Assembly (NCBI GenBank): GCA_034433615.1
Contig: DAOUAJ010000365.1
Span: 1 to 9,249 of the forward strand
Origin: DAOUAJ01 sp034433615
Lineage (GTDB): Bacteria; Chloroflexota; Anaerolineae; DUEN01
DNA: 9,249 nt
Reading direction: 5' to 3'
In this document: piece after piece, positions 1 through 5,934 of the stretch
How positions within the stretch are numbered: position 1 is the stretch's first letter
Layout: each line of letters begins with the position of its first letter
Translations under genes and position numbers: made by a program
Notes under the pieces: generated by a model
Database searches by the model: none
Told to the model about the DNA's origin: nothing
The model's input: only the letters and a program-made list of their open reading frames with translations

Positions 1-1
1 C

Positions 2-319
2 TTCGGCAAAGGCCGCTGTACCGAGAGTGCCAAGGGCCGAACGTTGACGTTGACCCCCGACTATCCGGAACTGGCCGCCCGGCGGCAGGCCGAACAGACG
101 GAAGAGTTCTGGCAGACGATGAAGCGTCGGTCCGGTATTGAGGGGACCATCTCGGAGTTCGTCCGTCAGCACGGCGGACGCCGGTCGCGTTATCGGGGCG
201 TGGCCAAAACGCATCTGCAAAACCTGTTCAAAGCCGCCGCCGTGAATCTGAAGCGGCTGATCAACGCACTCCTGACCCGCCAGCGGCGGTTGGTGGCTGC
301 TCAGGCCGCCGCCGGATGA
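2..319 (+). CDS. Transposase C-terminal part, IS1182/IS5-like DDE family (5' end outside window)
   Basis: The reading frame is open from base 2, so the gene begins upstream of the window and only the last 105 residues are seen. The TTG at 44 is just an internal codon. The stretch RSGIEGTISEFVRQHGGRRSRYRG followed by AKTHLQNLFKAAAVNLKRL resembles the C-terminal end of IS1182/IS5-type DDE transposases, where the Glu of GIEGT is the third acidic catalytic residue and the Arg-rich RRSRYRG block follows it. Such enzymes cut and rejoin element ends. The end looks natural: the gene closes with TGA after an Ala-rich tail. Whether the full gene is intact cannot be judged. I could not identify a matching terminal inverted repeat downstream, so this may be a remnant. 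Confidence 0.85.
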   Translation, partial: FGKGRCTESAKGRTLTLTPDYPELAARRQAEQTEEFWQTMKRRSGIEGTISEFVRQHGGRRSRYRGVAKTHLQNLFKAAAVNLKRLINALLTRQRRLVAAQAAAG

Positions 320-335
320 AGAACAAGAGACGCCG

Positions 336-379
336 AAAGGCCGGATGATGGGGTAGAACAATGGTTGTGGCCGGCCTTT
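336..379. repeat. 9-bp perfect inverted repeat with 26-nt loop
   Basis: AAAGGCCGG at 336-344 is matched by CCGGCCTTT at 371-379. It lies 17 nt after the stop of the transposase fragment and about 120 nt beyond the end of the minus-strand small gene. There is no T-run on either side, so an intrinsic terminator is unlikely. It could be a leftover of the upstream element's end or a general intergenic palindrome. Confidence 0.5.
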
Positions 380-496
380 GGCCCGCTGGCGGGTAGTCCC
401 CACGAGTGCGCGGGCCGACGCTGGTGCCCCAGATCGGGCCAGAATACATAATCGGGCCGCTCAGGAGCGGAACAACCCAGCCTACGGGCGCGAAAT

Positions 497-667
497 TCAA
501 CAGAATCTTACAAGGACTCCAAACGCTACAAGGGAGAACCCCCTGTACCATAGCCCCACGAAGATGATCCAGACGGTTACGGCCAGGAAAATCGTGGTCT
601 TGGTCAGATAAGTGCGATGGAAATCCCCCAGTTGTTCTTTGAACTCTTGTACCGCCACCTGGTTCAT
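497..667 (-). CDS. Small predicted membrane protein, 56 aa
   Basis: I do not recognise a family. The start was chosen at the ATG at 667-665 because AGGAGG (minus strand, 679-674) sits exactly 6 nt upstream; the longer reading from 697 lacks such a site. The protein begins MNQVAVQEFKEQLGDFHRTY, a charged, probably amphipathic segment, followed by a hydrophobic stretch from about residue 23 to 38 (TIFLAVTVWIIFVGLW) and a second hydrophobic tail (SLVAFGVLV) ending RFC. This suggests one or two membrane spans with the N-terminus in the cytoplasm. It stands alone between a transposase remnant and an ISAs1-family element inserted less than 100 bp upstream of its start. The 3' part might be altered or truncated, since it ends abruptly after the second hydrophobic stretch. 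Reality of the gene rests on the ribosome binding site and the hydrophobic pattern. Confidence 0.6.
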   Translation of the reverse strand: MNQVAVQEFKEQLGDFHRTYLTKTTIFLAVTVWIIFVGLWYRGFSLVAFGVLVRFC

Positions 668-716
668 CTGCCGCCTCCTGTCAGCACGGCTCTTCACCGA
701 CTAACCCGGCTGGTAT

Positions 717-722
717 ATTATA
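717..722 (-). promoter_or_regulatory. Candidate -10 box for the small membrane-protein gene
   Basis: On the minus strand TATAAT reads from 722 to 717, about 50 nt upstream of the ATG at 667, in a local AT-rich pocket. No convincing -35 box is found 16-18 nt further upstream. The target duplication of the neighbouring insertion sequence begins 25 bp upstream, so the original upstream context was changed by the insertion. Confidence 0.3.
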
Positions 723-746
723 CACTAACATCGTTCCAGAGGCGGG

Positions 747-755
747 CACGGAGGC
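747..755. repeat. Target-site duplication, left copy (9 bp)
   Basis: CACGGAGGC directly precedes the left terminal repeat and is identical to 2012-2020. The preceding G (746) also equals 2011, so the duplication could be counted as 10 bp; 9 bp keeps the two element ends symmetrical. The ISAs1 family is known for duplications of 8-10 bp. Confidence 0.9.
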
Positions 756-777
756 CAGGGCTTTGCCATGTTGCGGG
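756..777 (+). repeat. Left terminal inverted repeat of the insertion sequence
   Basis: Begins CAGGGCTTTGCCATGTTGCG. It matches the reverse complement of 1990-2011 except at its positions 6, 11 and 21 (two C/T differences and one G/A). Confidence 0.9.
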
Positions 778-840
778 TTCATCTGCTACAATCAACCCAT
801 GTTGCGATTTCACCGCATAAGTTATGCAAAGGAGGAGCGG

Positions 841-2001
841 ATGGACTCGAAACCAGGTACACTGATGGCCTATCTGCAGCAAGTGCGCGATCCCCGGAAG
901 GCACGTGGTAAAGTCTTCACTTGGTCCTTTCTGCTGGCGCTGGTTGCCGCTGCCCTGACCAGTGGCTGCAAGACCCCGGCCAGCATCGTGCGCTGGACGA
1001 AAAACCACGCCCAGGAGTTGCTGGCGACCCTGAAGCCGAGGCGGCTGCGGATCCCCAGTGAACGGACGATACGGCGGGTGCTGGAGCGGATTCCATTGGC
1101 CGACCTGGAGCAGCAGACTGGACAGTACAGCCAAGCTTTGGATGGACAAGACCCTGCCAGCGGCACAGTGCAGGGGCCGCAGGGAGAGGTATGGCAGGGG
1201 CAGGCTCTCGATGGCAAGGTGATCCGCGGCGCAGCGGCTCATGGCGAATCCGTGCACTTGGTCAGTCTGGTGCGTCATGGCGCGGGCTACACCTTGGGAC
1301 AGGTGGCCGTGCCGGCGAAGAGTAACGAGATCACGACAGCCCCTTCCTTGCTGGCCGGGCGTGATCTGCACGGGACTGTCATCACTAGCGATGCCATCCT
1401 GACCCAACGAGCGCTGGCGCAACAGGTCTTGGATCAAGGCGGCCATTACCTGATGGTGGTCAAAAGCAATCAGCCGGAGTTGTGGGAACACATCGAACTC
1501 CTATTTCGAGTGCCACCGGTGCCGGCCTTGCCGGGCGAGTACGACCAGTACACCGCCGTCGAGAAAGGGCATGGGCGGATCGAGACTCGCACCCTAGAAG
1601 CCAGCACAGCCCTGAACGGCTATCTGGATTGGCCGGGAGTGGCCCAGGTGATACGCCGTACCTACCGTTGCGTGGTCGTGAAAACCGGTGAAGTGAAGAC
1701 CGAAGTCACCTATGGCATCACCAGCCTGAGTCGTCGGGAGGCAGGAGCGCCAGAGTTAGCTGCTCTCTGGCGCGGTCATTGGACTATCGAGAACGTGGAC
1801 CATTATGTGCGTGATGAGACGATGGGTGAAGACCGGGGGCAGGTCCACACAGGCAACGCCCCGCAAGCCTTGGCGGCTTTGCGCAATGGCATCTTAGCCA
1901 CCTTGCGCCACTGGGGTTGGTCCAACATTGCCGCCGCTCTCGACTATTATCGGGATCACCTGCAAGCAGCTTTGCAGCTCATCGGCGCTCTCGCAACATG
2001 A
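841..2001 (+). CDS. ISAs1-family transposase, 386 aa
   Basis: DDE transposase that would excise and insert the surrounding element. The ATG at 841 is preceded by AAAGGAGGAG at 828-837; the longer reading from a TTG at 763 would start inside the left terminal repeat and is rejected. The N-terminal third (about 8-95) fits the ISAs1/H-repeat-associated domain (YLQQVRDPRKARGK, later PSERTIRRVL). The catalytic acids are visible: D124 in QALDGKVIRG, D184 in ITSDAILTQR and E317 in HWTIENVDHYVRDETMGEDR. The motif MVVKSNQPEL (205-214) is also typical of the family. The length is normal (family roughly 370-400 aa) and there is no frameshift, so the enzyme appears intact. The TGA stop at 1999-2001 lies within the right terminal repeat. 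Relatives include the H-repeat proteins near Rhs genes. Confidence 0.95.
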   Translation: MDSKPGTLMAYLQQVRDPRKARGKVFTWSFLLALVAAALTSGCKTPASIVRWTKNHAQELLATLKPRRLRIPSERTIRRVLERIPLADLEQQTGQYSQALDGQDPASGTVQGPQGEVWQGQALDGKVIRGAAAHGESVHLVSLVRHGAGYTLGQVAVPAKSNEITTAPSLLAGRDLHGTVITSDAILTQRALAQQVLDQGGHYLMVVKSNQPELWEHIELLFRVPPVPALPGEYDQYTAVEKGHGRIETRTLEASTALNGYLDWPGVAQVIRRTYRCVVVKTGEVKTEVTYGITSLSRREAGAPELAALWRGHWTIENVDHYVRDETMGEDRGQVHTGNAPQALAALRNGILATLRHWGWSNIAAALDYYRDHLQAALQLIGALAT

Positions 2002-2011
2002 CAAAACCCTG
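1990..2011 (-). repeat. Right terminal inverted repeat of the insertion sequence
   Basis: Its reverse complement begins CAGGGTTTTGTCATGTTGCG and matches the left end at 19 of 22 positions. The transposase stop codon is embedded in it, so end sequence and protein C-terminus are constrained together. Confidence 0.9.
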
Positions 2012-2020
2012 CACGGAGGC
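2012..2020. repeat. Target-site duplication, right copy (9 bp)
   Basis: CACGGAGGC, identical to 747-755, abuts the right terminal repeat. Confidence 0.9.
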
Positions 2021-2022
2021 GC

Positions 2023-2052
2023 CGCCCCTACGCGGACATAGACGTAGGGGCG
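2023..2052. repeat. Palindromic intergenic repeat, 10-bp stem
   Basis: CGCCCCTACG (2023-2032) pairs perfectly with CGTAGGGGCG (2043-2052) around a 10-nt loop. There is no T-run, so it is not a standard terminator. Sequences of the GTAGGGGCG type are, to my knowledge, common dispersed repeats in Chloroflexota intergenic DNA. It starts 3 bp beyond the target duplication of the insertion sequence. The rest of the gap up to 2197 holds no gene that I can support and no convincing promoter. Confidence 0.65.
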
Positions 2053-2210
2053 ATCCGTCCGTCTACCCCATGTGCATCAAGTTGATGAGGGTGGTCGCCC
2101 ACTTCGGTCGCGTGAATCCCCTCTTTGCCCTATTGTCGCAAGCCGTTGGTGAGAGTAACGTAGTAGGTAAGAACTGGCAGAGTTAATCTCATGTCACAGG
2201 AGGGTGAAAA

Positions 2211-3797
2211 GTGCAACAGCGAAAGTGGTGGTTAGCTACCGGGCTGGTGTTACTGCTGGTGTTGATCGCAGGGCTGGCCAGTATTGCGCTGGCCGAATCC
2301 GCTGATCCCCCCAGGGACCGTCGGGTGAAGTTCGAGGGGGTGGTGGAAGCATTGCCCAACACCTCTAACCAACAAGGGGACTGGACGATCCAGACGCAGC
2401 GAGGATCGGTACAGGTGCAGGTTACCGACCGCACCCGCATCGTCAATGGCCCGGCCGAGGTCGGAGATCGGGTGCGCGTCGTCGCCCGCGTGCAAGCTGA
2501 GCCCAGCAGTGGCAACCTGGTAGCCGAGGTTATCGAGGTACGCCAGCGCGAGCGTCCGCGGGAGGTGGAGTTCCGGGGCATCATTCGAACGATGGAACCA
2601 ATTTCGGACATCCTGGGTACCGAGCTGTGGACTGTTGGCCACGTACAGGTCGTGGTGACGGCGACCACCATCATCACGGGCACACCGGACGTCGGCGACA
2701 TGGCCGAGGTCCACGCCGTGTATGAGGACAGCCAGTTAGTGGCTACCGAGATCGAGATCAAAGACCTGCCCTATCAGCCTCAGCCTGTGGAATTCCGTGG
2801 CCAGATCACGGATATAGAGGGAGATGTCTGGACCATCGGCGAGTACACGGTGACAGTCACGTCTGAAACGACCATCATCGGTGTACCCGAGGAGGGATGG
2901 CTTGCTGAAGTTCACGCCTTGGTCCAGGATGACGGTTCATTGCTGGCCACGCGCATCGTCGTCCTGCCACCGGAACCCACGCCCGAGGGAGATCGAGTCG
3001 AGTTTACGGGTATCATCCAGGCCGTGGGGACAGTGACGTTGACCGTTTCAACCGTCGAAGTGTGGACAGATGCGACCACGCGCATTGACACACATCATGG
3101 TGACATTGAGGAAGGTGCTCGCGTGGCCGTGGACGCGGTCGTCACGGGAACGGTGGAGGGCGGCTTCCAACTGATGGCCCGCCACATCAAGGTCCTGCAA
3201 GATGGACACGATGAGCAGGATGTCAGGATCGAGGGCGAGCTGCTGAGCATGGGCGATGGGGCGGCAGCGTTAGACGGTGCGGGTCAGACGTGGATCGTGG
3301 GTGGCATCTCGGTGCAGGTCACACCCGAGACCGAGATCGAGGGCACACCCGAGGTAGGAGTGCAGGTCGAAGTCCGCGCGGTGTTGCAAGGCGACAATCT
3401 GGTGGCAGTCAAGATAGAAGTGGAGGGAAAGGAACCGGACGAGACACCTGAGCCTTCTCACACACCCAGGCCAACGCACACGCCCCGGCACCCGGGGCCG
3501 ACAAGGACACCGGAGTCCACTGAGACACCCGAAGTCACAGAGACTGCGGAGCCCACGGAAACCCCTGAACCGACTGAGACCCCTGAACCGGAAGAGTTCG
3601 AGTTCACAGGTGAGATCAAGGCGTTGCCGACGTCTGGCCTGATAGGTGACTGGGTGATCGGCGACTACACGGTGCGGGTGACGGCAGAGACCGAGGTACG
3701 CGGCAACCCAGAGGTGGGGCGGCGCGCCGAGGTCAAAGGCTGGCTGTTGGGAGATCACCTGGTGCAGGCAAGGCGCATCAAAGTCAAGGGGCGCTGA
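2211..3797 (+). CDS. Exported protein with six DUF5666-like modules, 528 aa
   Basis: Start is GTG at 2211, set by AGGAGG at 2198-2203, 7 nt away. Residues 1-28 form a signal peptide: QQRK positive end, hydrophobic LATGLVLLLVLIAGLASIA, cleavage probably after ALA-28. Six related modules of about 60-75 residues follow at roughly 38-112, 117-185, 192-253, 262-330, 336-406 and 462-528. Each has a VEFxGxI start, a WTIG-like turn, a VTxxTxI strand, GxPEVG, an AEVxA strand and a final LVAxxIEV. This matches the DUF5666 pattern, a predicted small beta-barrel of unknown function. A Thr/Pro/Glu-rich linker (409-461) separates the last module from the first five. There is no membrane anchor or sorting signal after the signal peptide, so it is probably secreted or surface-associated. 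It is followed 78 nt later by another exported protein in the same direction. Confidence 0.88.
   Translation: MQQRKWWLATGLVLLLVLIAGLASIALAESADPPRDRRVKFEGVVEALPNTSNQQGDWTIQTQRGSVQVQVTDRTRIVNGPAEVGDRVRVVARVQAEPSSGNLVAEVIEVRQRERPREVEFRGIIRTMEPISDILGTELWTVGHVQVVVTATTIITGTPDVGDMAEVHAVYEDSQLVATEIEIKDLPYQPQPVEFRGQITDIEGDVWTIGEYTVTVTSETTIIGVPEEGWLAEVHALVQDDGSLLATRIVVLPPEPTPEGDRVEFTGIIQAVGTVTLTVSTVEVWTDATTRIDTHHGDIEEGARVAVDAVVTGTVEGGFQLMARHIKVLQDGHDEQDVRIEGELLSMGDGAAALDGAGQTWIVGGISVQVTPETEIEGTPEVGVQVEVRAVLQGDNLVAVKIEVEGKEPDETPEPSHTPRPTHTPRHPGPTRTPESTETPEVTETAEPTETPEPTETPEPEEFEFTGEIKALPTSGLIGDWVIGDYTVRVTAETEVRGNPEVGRRAEVKGWLLGDHLVQARRIKVKGR
3555..3590 (+). repeat. Two tandem 18-bp units in the Thr/Pro/Glu linker
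   Basis: Two adjacent 18-bp units (3555-3572 and 3573-3590) agree at 16 of 18 positions and each encodes TETPEP. They form the most regular part of the linker, which spans 3435-3593 and has the wider TxTPxP theme. Such tracts change length easily by slippage. Confidence 0.75.
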
Positions 3798-3805
3798 GTT
3801 CGCAT

Positions 3806-3847
3806 CGGGAGGTGCCTGGCATCTTTGGAAACGCCTGGCACCTCCCG
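3806..3847. repeat. 11-bp perfect inverted repeat between the two exported-protein genes
   Basis: CGGGAGGTGCC (3806-3816) pairs with GGCACCTCCCG (3837-3847) around a 20-nt loop. The left arm and its right-hand flank (AGGTGCCTGGCATCT) are themselves nearly palindromic, and GCCTGGCA recurs beside the right arm. AGGTGCC/GGCACCT palindromes are known as dispersed repeats in several bacterial groups. It starts 8 nt after the upstream stop. There is no T-run, so a role as attenuator or mRNA-end stabiliser is only possible. Confidence 0.65.
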
Positions 3848-3875
3848 TGACAATGAACGTAACAGGCAGGCATGG

Positions 3876-5036
3876 ATGATGCGCGTTCTATGGCGAGCGT
3901 TCGGTTGCGTGGTGGGTGGCCTGGTGAGTGCGGCCCTGGCCCTGGCGTGGCTGATCTGGGTTCAGCCGGCCATCGGTGCGACGTCGGCCTGGTCTGCTCC
4001 GGTGAACCTCTCGCAGACGCGGGTTGACTCAGCCAGCCCAGCCGTGGCGCTGGTATCCGGCCGTCTTCACGTCGTCTGGGAGGAATCAGGTCAGCTTTAT
4101 CACCGCTACCAGACAGATGCCGGCTGGTCGGCTGTAACCGCCATCGGCAGTGGGTCGGAACCGGCACTGGCTGCCGGGGGAGACGGCCGGCTGCATCTGG
4201 TCTACGTGGACGTGTTCGGCGGCAACGCGGAGGCCCTCTATCGCTCCTGGACGGCGGCCGGCTGGACTGCAGCCGTCAACATCTCCCGCACGACCGCCCC
4301 CTCGGCCACACCGGGCATCGCCATAGCGACCGACGGCCGGCGGCACGTGGTCTGGGTGGAGGATACGCTGGCCAATCCATGGGTGTTCTACGCTGAGTCT
4401 AGCGACGGCCTGTTGTGGGAGAGCGGTCCTTTGCTCGATGCCTTTGGGACGAATCCGCAGGTGGTCGTGGACGCGGCCGACCGGCCTCACGTATTGTGGG
4501 CCGAGCCATACAGTTTCAATGATCCATTGGACTTGTTCTACAGCCGATGGACCGGGAGCGAATGGACCCTGCCGGAGGATGTGTCTGACACGCCGGCCAC
4601 CTCATCCTCCGCCGGATCACTGGCATTGGCCCCTGACGGCACACCGTGGGCAACCTGGCAGGAGGAGGTCAGTGGCTGGTCTCAGGTGTGGACATCTTTC
4701 CGGTCAACGGCCGGCTGGGGGGCACCCTCCGTGCTGGCGCAGGCCAACACCGATGTGGCCGAGCCCGCCCTGGCCGTGGGAGATCGGCTGGCGCAGGTAT
4801 GGGTAGCGGGCGACACGCTGCGCGCCCGTTGGCTGGCGAACGGCGCGTGGGGAGCAGCGGAGAGCGTGTGGACCGATACAGGCGGCATCGGCCAGCCGGC
4901 GCTGGCCGTGGGCACGGACGGCAAGATGTGGGTGGCCTGGGTGGGGACCGGGCCGAGTGGCGCCCATGATGTGTTCGTCAGTGGGAGGAGCAACAGCGCT
5001 GAATCCCGTACATACCTGCCCCTGTCCCTCCGATGA
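3876..5036 (+). CDS. Exported predicted beta-propeller protein with YLPLSLR tail, 386 aa
   Basis: The ATG at 3876 was chosen because AGGCAGG lies 5 nt upstream and a signal sequence follows at once; a longer TTG reading from 3825 would start inside the loop of the intergenic inverted repeat. Residues 1-35 are a signal peptide with a long hydrophobic core (about 8-28), ending AIGA. The rest is seven imperfect repeats of about 45-50 residues, each with PALAxxxDGRxHVVWxE, then an LFYSRW-like strand, then GWSAPVNIS-like sequence. This pattern is typical of sialidase/BNR-like seven-bladed propellers, and the opening SAWSAPVNLSQ could close the ring with the last blade. No sialidase catalytic Arg triad or Asp-box series is evident, so binding rather than hydrolysis is likelier. 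The C-terminus RTYLPLSLR resembles a tail I associate with exported Chloroflexota proteins. Confidence 0.87.
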   Translation: MMRVLWRAFGCVVGGLVSAALALAWLIWVQPAIGATSAWSAPVNLSQTRVDSASPAVALVSGRLHVVWEESGQLYHRYQTDAGWSAVTAIGSGSEPALAAGGDGRLHLVYVDVFGGNAEALYRSWTAAGWTAAVNISRTTAPSATPGIAIATDGRRHVVWVEDTLANPWVFYAESSDGLLWESGPLLDAFGTNPQVVVDAADRPHVLWAEPYSFNDPLDLFYSRWTGSEWTLPEDVSDTPATSSSAGSLALAPDGTPWATWQEEVSGWSQVWTSFRSTAGWGAPSVLAQANTDVAEPALAVGDRLAQVWVAGDTLRARWLANGAWGAAESVWTDTGGIGQPALAVGTDGKMWVAWVGTGPSGAHDVFVSGRSNSAESRTYLPLSLR

Positions 5037-5074
5037 CCCGCACGGTTAGGATAACCCGACCCTCACCGAAAACG

Positions 5075-5106
5075 ATGCCCGGATTCCGCTGGAATCCGGG
5101 CATTTT
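5075..5106 (+). terminator. Intrinsic terminator after the propeller gene (repeat copy 1)
   Basis: A 13-bp perfect stem (5075-5087 with 5091-5103), a 3-nt loop and TTTT at 5103-5106. It lies 38 nt after the propeller stop. AAAA at 5069-5072 on the other side could make it work in both directions. Nearly the same sequence recurs at 5935-5966. Confidence 0.8.
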
Positions 5107-5127
5107 GCCTTTGCCTGAAATGTTCGG

Positions 5128-5156
5128 TTGCAGCTATTAGCCAGACATGCTAGAAT
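5128..5156 (+). promoter_or_regulatory. Promoter of the toxin-antitoxin-like pair
   Basis: TTGCAG at 5128-5133 and TAGAAT at 5151-5156 are separated by exactly 17 nt, and a TGC just before the -10 box gives an extended -10. Transcription would begin near 5163, about 24 nt before the ATG. The ATTGATTGATCA tract just downstream of the -10 box could hold an autoregulatory operator, but this is speculative. Confidence 0.65.
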
Positions 5157-5186
5157 ATAGTCATTGATTGATCAGCGAGGTTAACG

Positions 5187-5534
5187 ATGGCACTAGAAGA
5201 AGCCACAATCGAAATATCAACCGATCATCGGTACATCGTCCAGGTGCCCGGAATCTGCGATGGCCGGCCCATCGTTCGTGGCACGCGCACGCCCATATCT
5301 ACTATTATCGGATACTATAAAATGGGTGAAAGCGTGGATGAGATTTTGGTAGCTCTTCCACACCTCACACCAGCTCAGGTGCTTGATGCTCTGAGCTACT
5401 ATCATGACCATCAGGATGAGATGGAAGCCTGGTTCCGAGACCATACATCCCCAGAAAACTTGCTGAGAGCCTACAATCTTACGATTGATGAACGCGGGAA
5501 CGTGGTTTTAGTTAACGATGAAGCCCAATGCTGA
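5187..5534 (+). CDS. DUF433-family putative antitoxin (VapB45-like), 115 aa
   Basis: The ATG at 5187 has GCGAGG 6 nt upstream. The core, about residues 19-79, reads QVPGICDGRPIVRGTRTPIS, then IIGYYKMGESVDEIL and LTPAQVLDALSYYHDHQDEM, the hallmark of DUF433: a small winged-helix-like domain with the conserved PIxxGTRxPV strand and a two-helix LTxxQVxxAL unit. DUF433 proteins are usually the upstream partners of PIN-like DUF5615 proteins and are assigned as antitoxins that bind the toxin and their own promoter. The tail after residue 84 (RDHTSPENLL and the Asp/Glu-rich end) is a likely toxin-binding segment. It overlaps the next gene by 17 nt, with its own good promoter and a terminator-like hairpin on each side. 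The assignment as antitoxin is by family and context, not by any visible activity. Confidence 0.88.
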   Translation: MALEEATIEISTDHRYIVQVPGICDGRPIVRGTRTPISTIIGYYKMGESVDEILVALPHLTPAQVLDALSYYHDHQDEMEAWFRDHTSPENLLRAYNLTIDERGNVVLVNDEAQC

Positions 5535-5892
5535 AGAGCAACTTTTCATCCGACTGCTACTTGATGAGGATGTTCACCCTCAAGCTGCACCAGCGCTCCG
5601 CCGACGCGGCTTCGACGTTATCAGCGTGCATGAGCTCGCGCGTGTTGGTCGAGGGATTTCAGATGATGAGCAGGTGACTTTTGCCGTCCAGCAGGGCCAG
5701 GCCATTTTCTCGTACAATGAGGAGGATTTCATCAAGCTGCACCTCGCCTGGCGGACGGCCGGGAGATCTCATTGCGGGATCATTGTGTGCCAGCAAACCC
5801 GACTCTCAGAGTTGATCCGACGACTGGCGCGTTTCCTCAACACCGTGACGGCCGACGAAATCGCTAACCATCTAGGCTGGTTACCCCGTTAG
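5518..5892 (+). CDS. DUF5615 PIN-like putative toxin (VapC45-like), 124 aa
   Basis: PIN-like domain proteins of this family are presumed RNases held inactive by the DUF433 partner. Visible motifs: LLLDEDVHPQAAPALRRRGFD at 13-33 with D16 and D18 as candidate metal ligands, ISDDEQVTFA (47-56) with acids D49/D50/E51, and FSYNEEDF (64-71) where D70 fits the last conserved acid of the family. The end FLNTVTADEIANHLGWLPR is also family-like. The length is normal and nothing appears broken. The ATG lies 17 nt inside the antitoxin gene and has no clear ribosome binding site, so translation is probably coupled to that of the antitoxin, a usual way to keep toxin below antitoxin. A second copy of the hairpin repeat follows 42 nt after the stop. 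Confidence 0.87.
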   Translation: MKPNAEEQLFIRLLLDEDVHPQAAPALRRRGFDVISVHELARVGRGISDDEQVTFAVQQGQAIFSYNEEDFIKLHLAWRTAGRSHCGIIVCQQTRLSELIRRLARFLNTVTADEIANHLGWLPR

Positions 5893-5934
5893 ATTCTGTT
5901 CGGACAATCAGAACACGGCCTTTTACAGGAAAGG

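Larger units (their letters stand above)
756..2011 (+). mobile_element. Complete ISAs1-family insertion sequence, 1256 bp
   Basis: The element is delimited by 22-bp imperfect terminal inverted repeats (756-777 and 1990-2011, 19 of 22 matching), both beginning CAGGG at the outer end, and flanked by the identical 9-bp repeat CACGGAGGC. It carries one transposase gene that fills nearly all of it, and the transposase stop codon lies inside the right terminal repeat. Length, single gene, CAGGG ends and duplication size all fit ISAs1-family elements. Unmutated flanking repeats and an intact DDE transposase point to a recent insertion that may still be active. Confidence 0.93.

Noticed and set aside
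261..551. 96-aa minus-strand open frame overlapping the transposase end and the small membrane gene
   Set aside because: There is no ribosome binding site and the Arg/Pro-rich low-quality composition crosses a real transposase end. A frameshift link to the small membrane gene was considered but the joined sequence was not convincing.
378..611. 77-aa plus-strand open frame
   Set aside because: No ribosome binding site, unstructured composition, and it lies antisense to the better supported small gene.
763..840. TTG-initiated N-terminal extension of the ISAs1 transposase
   Set aside because: It starts inside the left terminal repeat and lacks family similarity, while the ATG at 841 has a strong ribosome binding site.
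2133..2161. TTGTCG-N17-TAACGT as promoter of the DUF5666 gene
   Set aside because: Spacing is right but the -10 matches the consensus at only three of six positions.
2189..2761. 190-aa minus-strand open frame
   Set aside because: It has Thr/Ser/Arg-rich shadow composition and is antisense to the signal peptide and first modules of the DUF5666-like protein.
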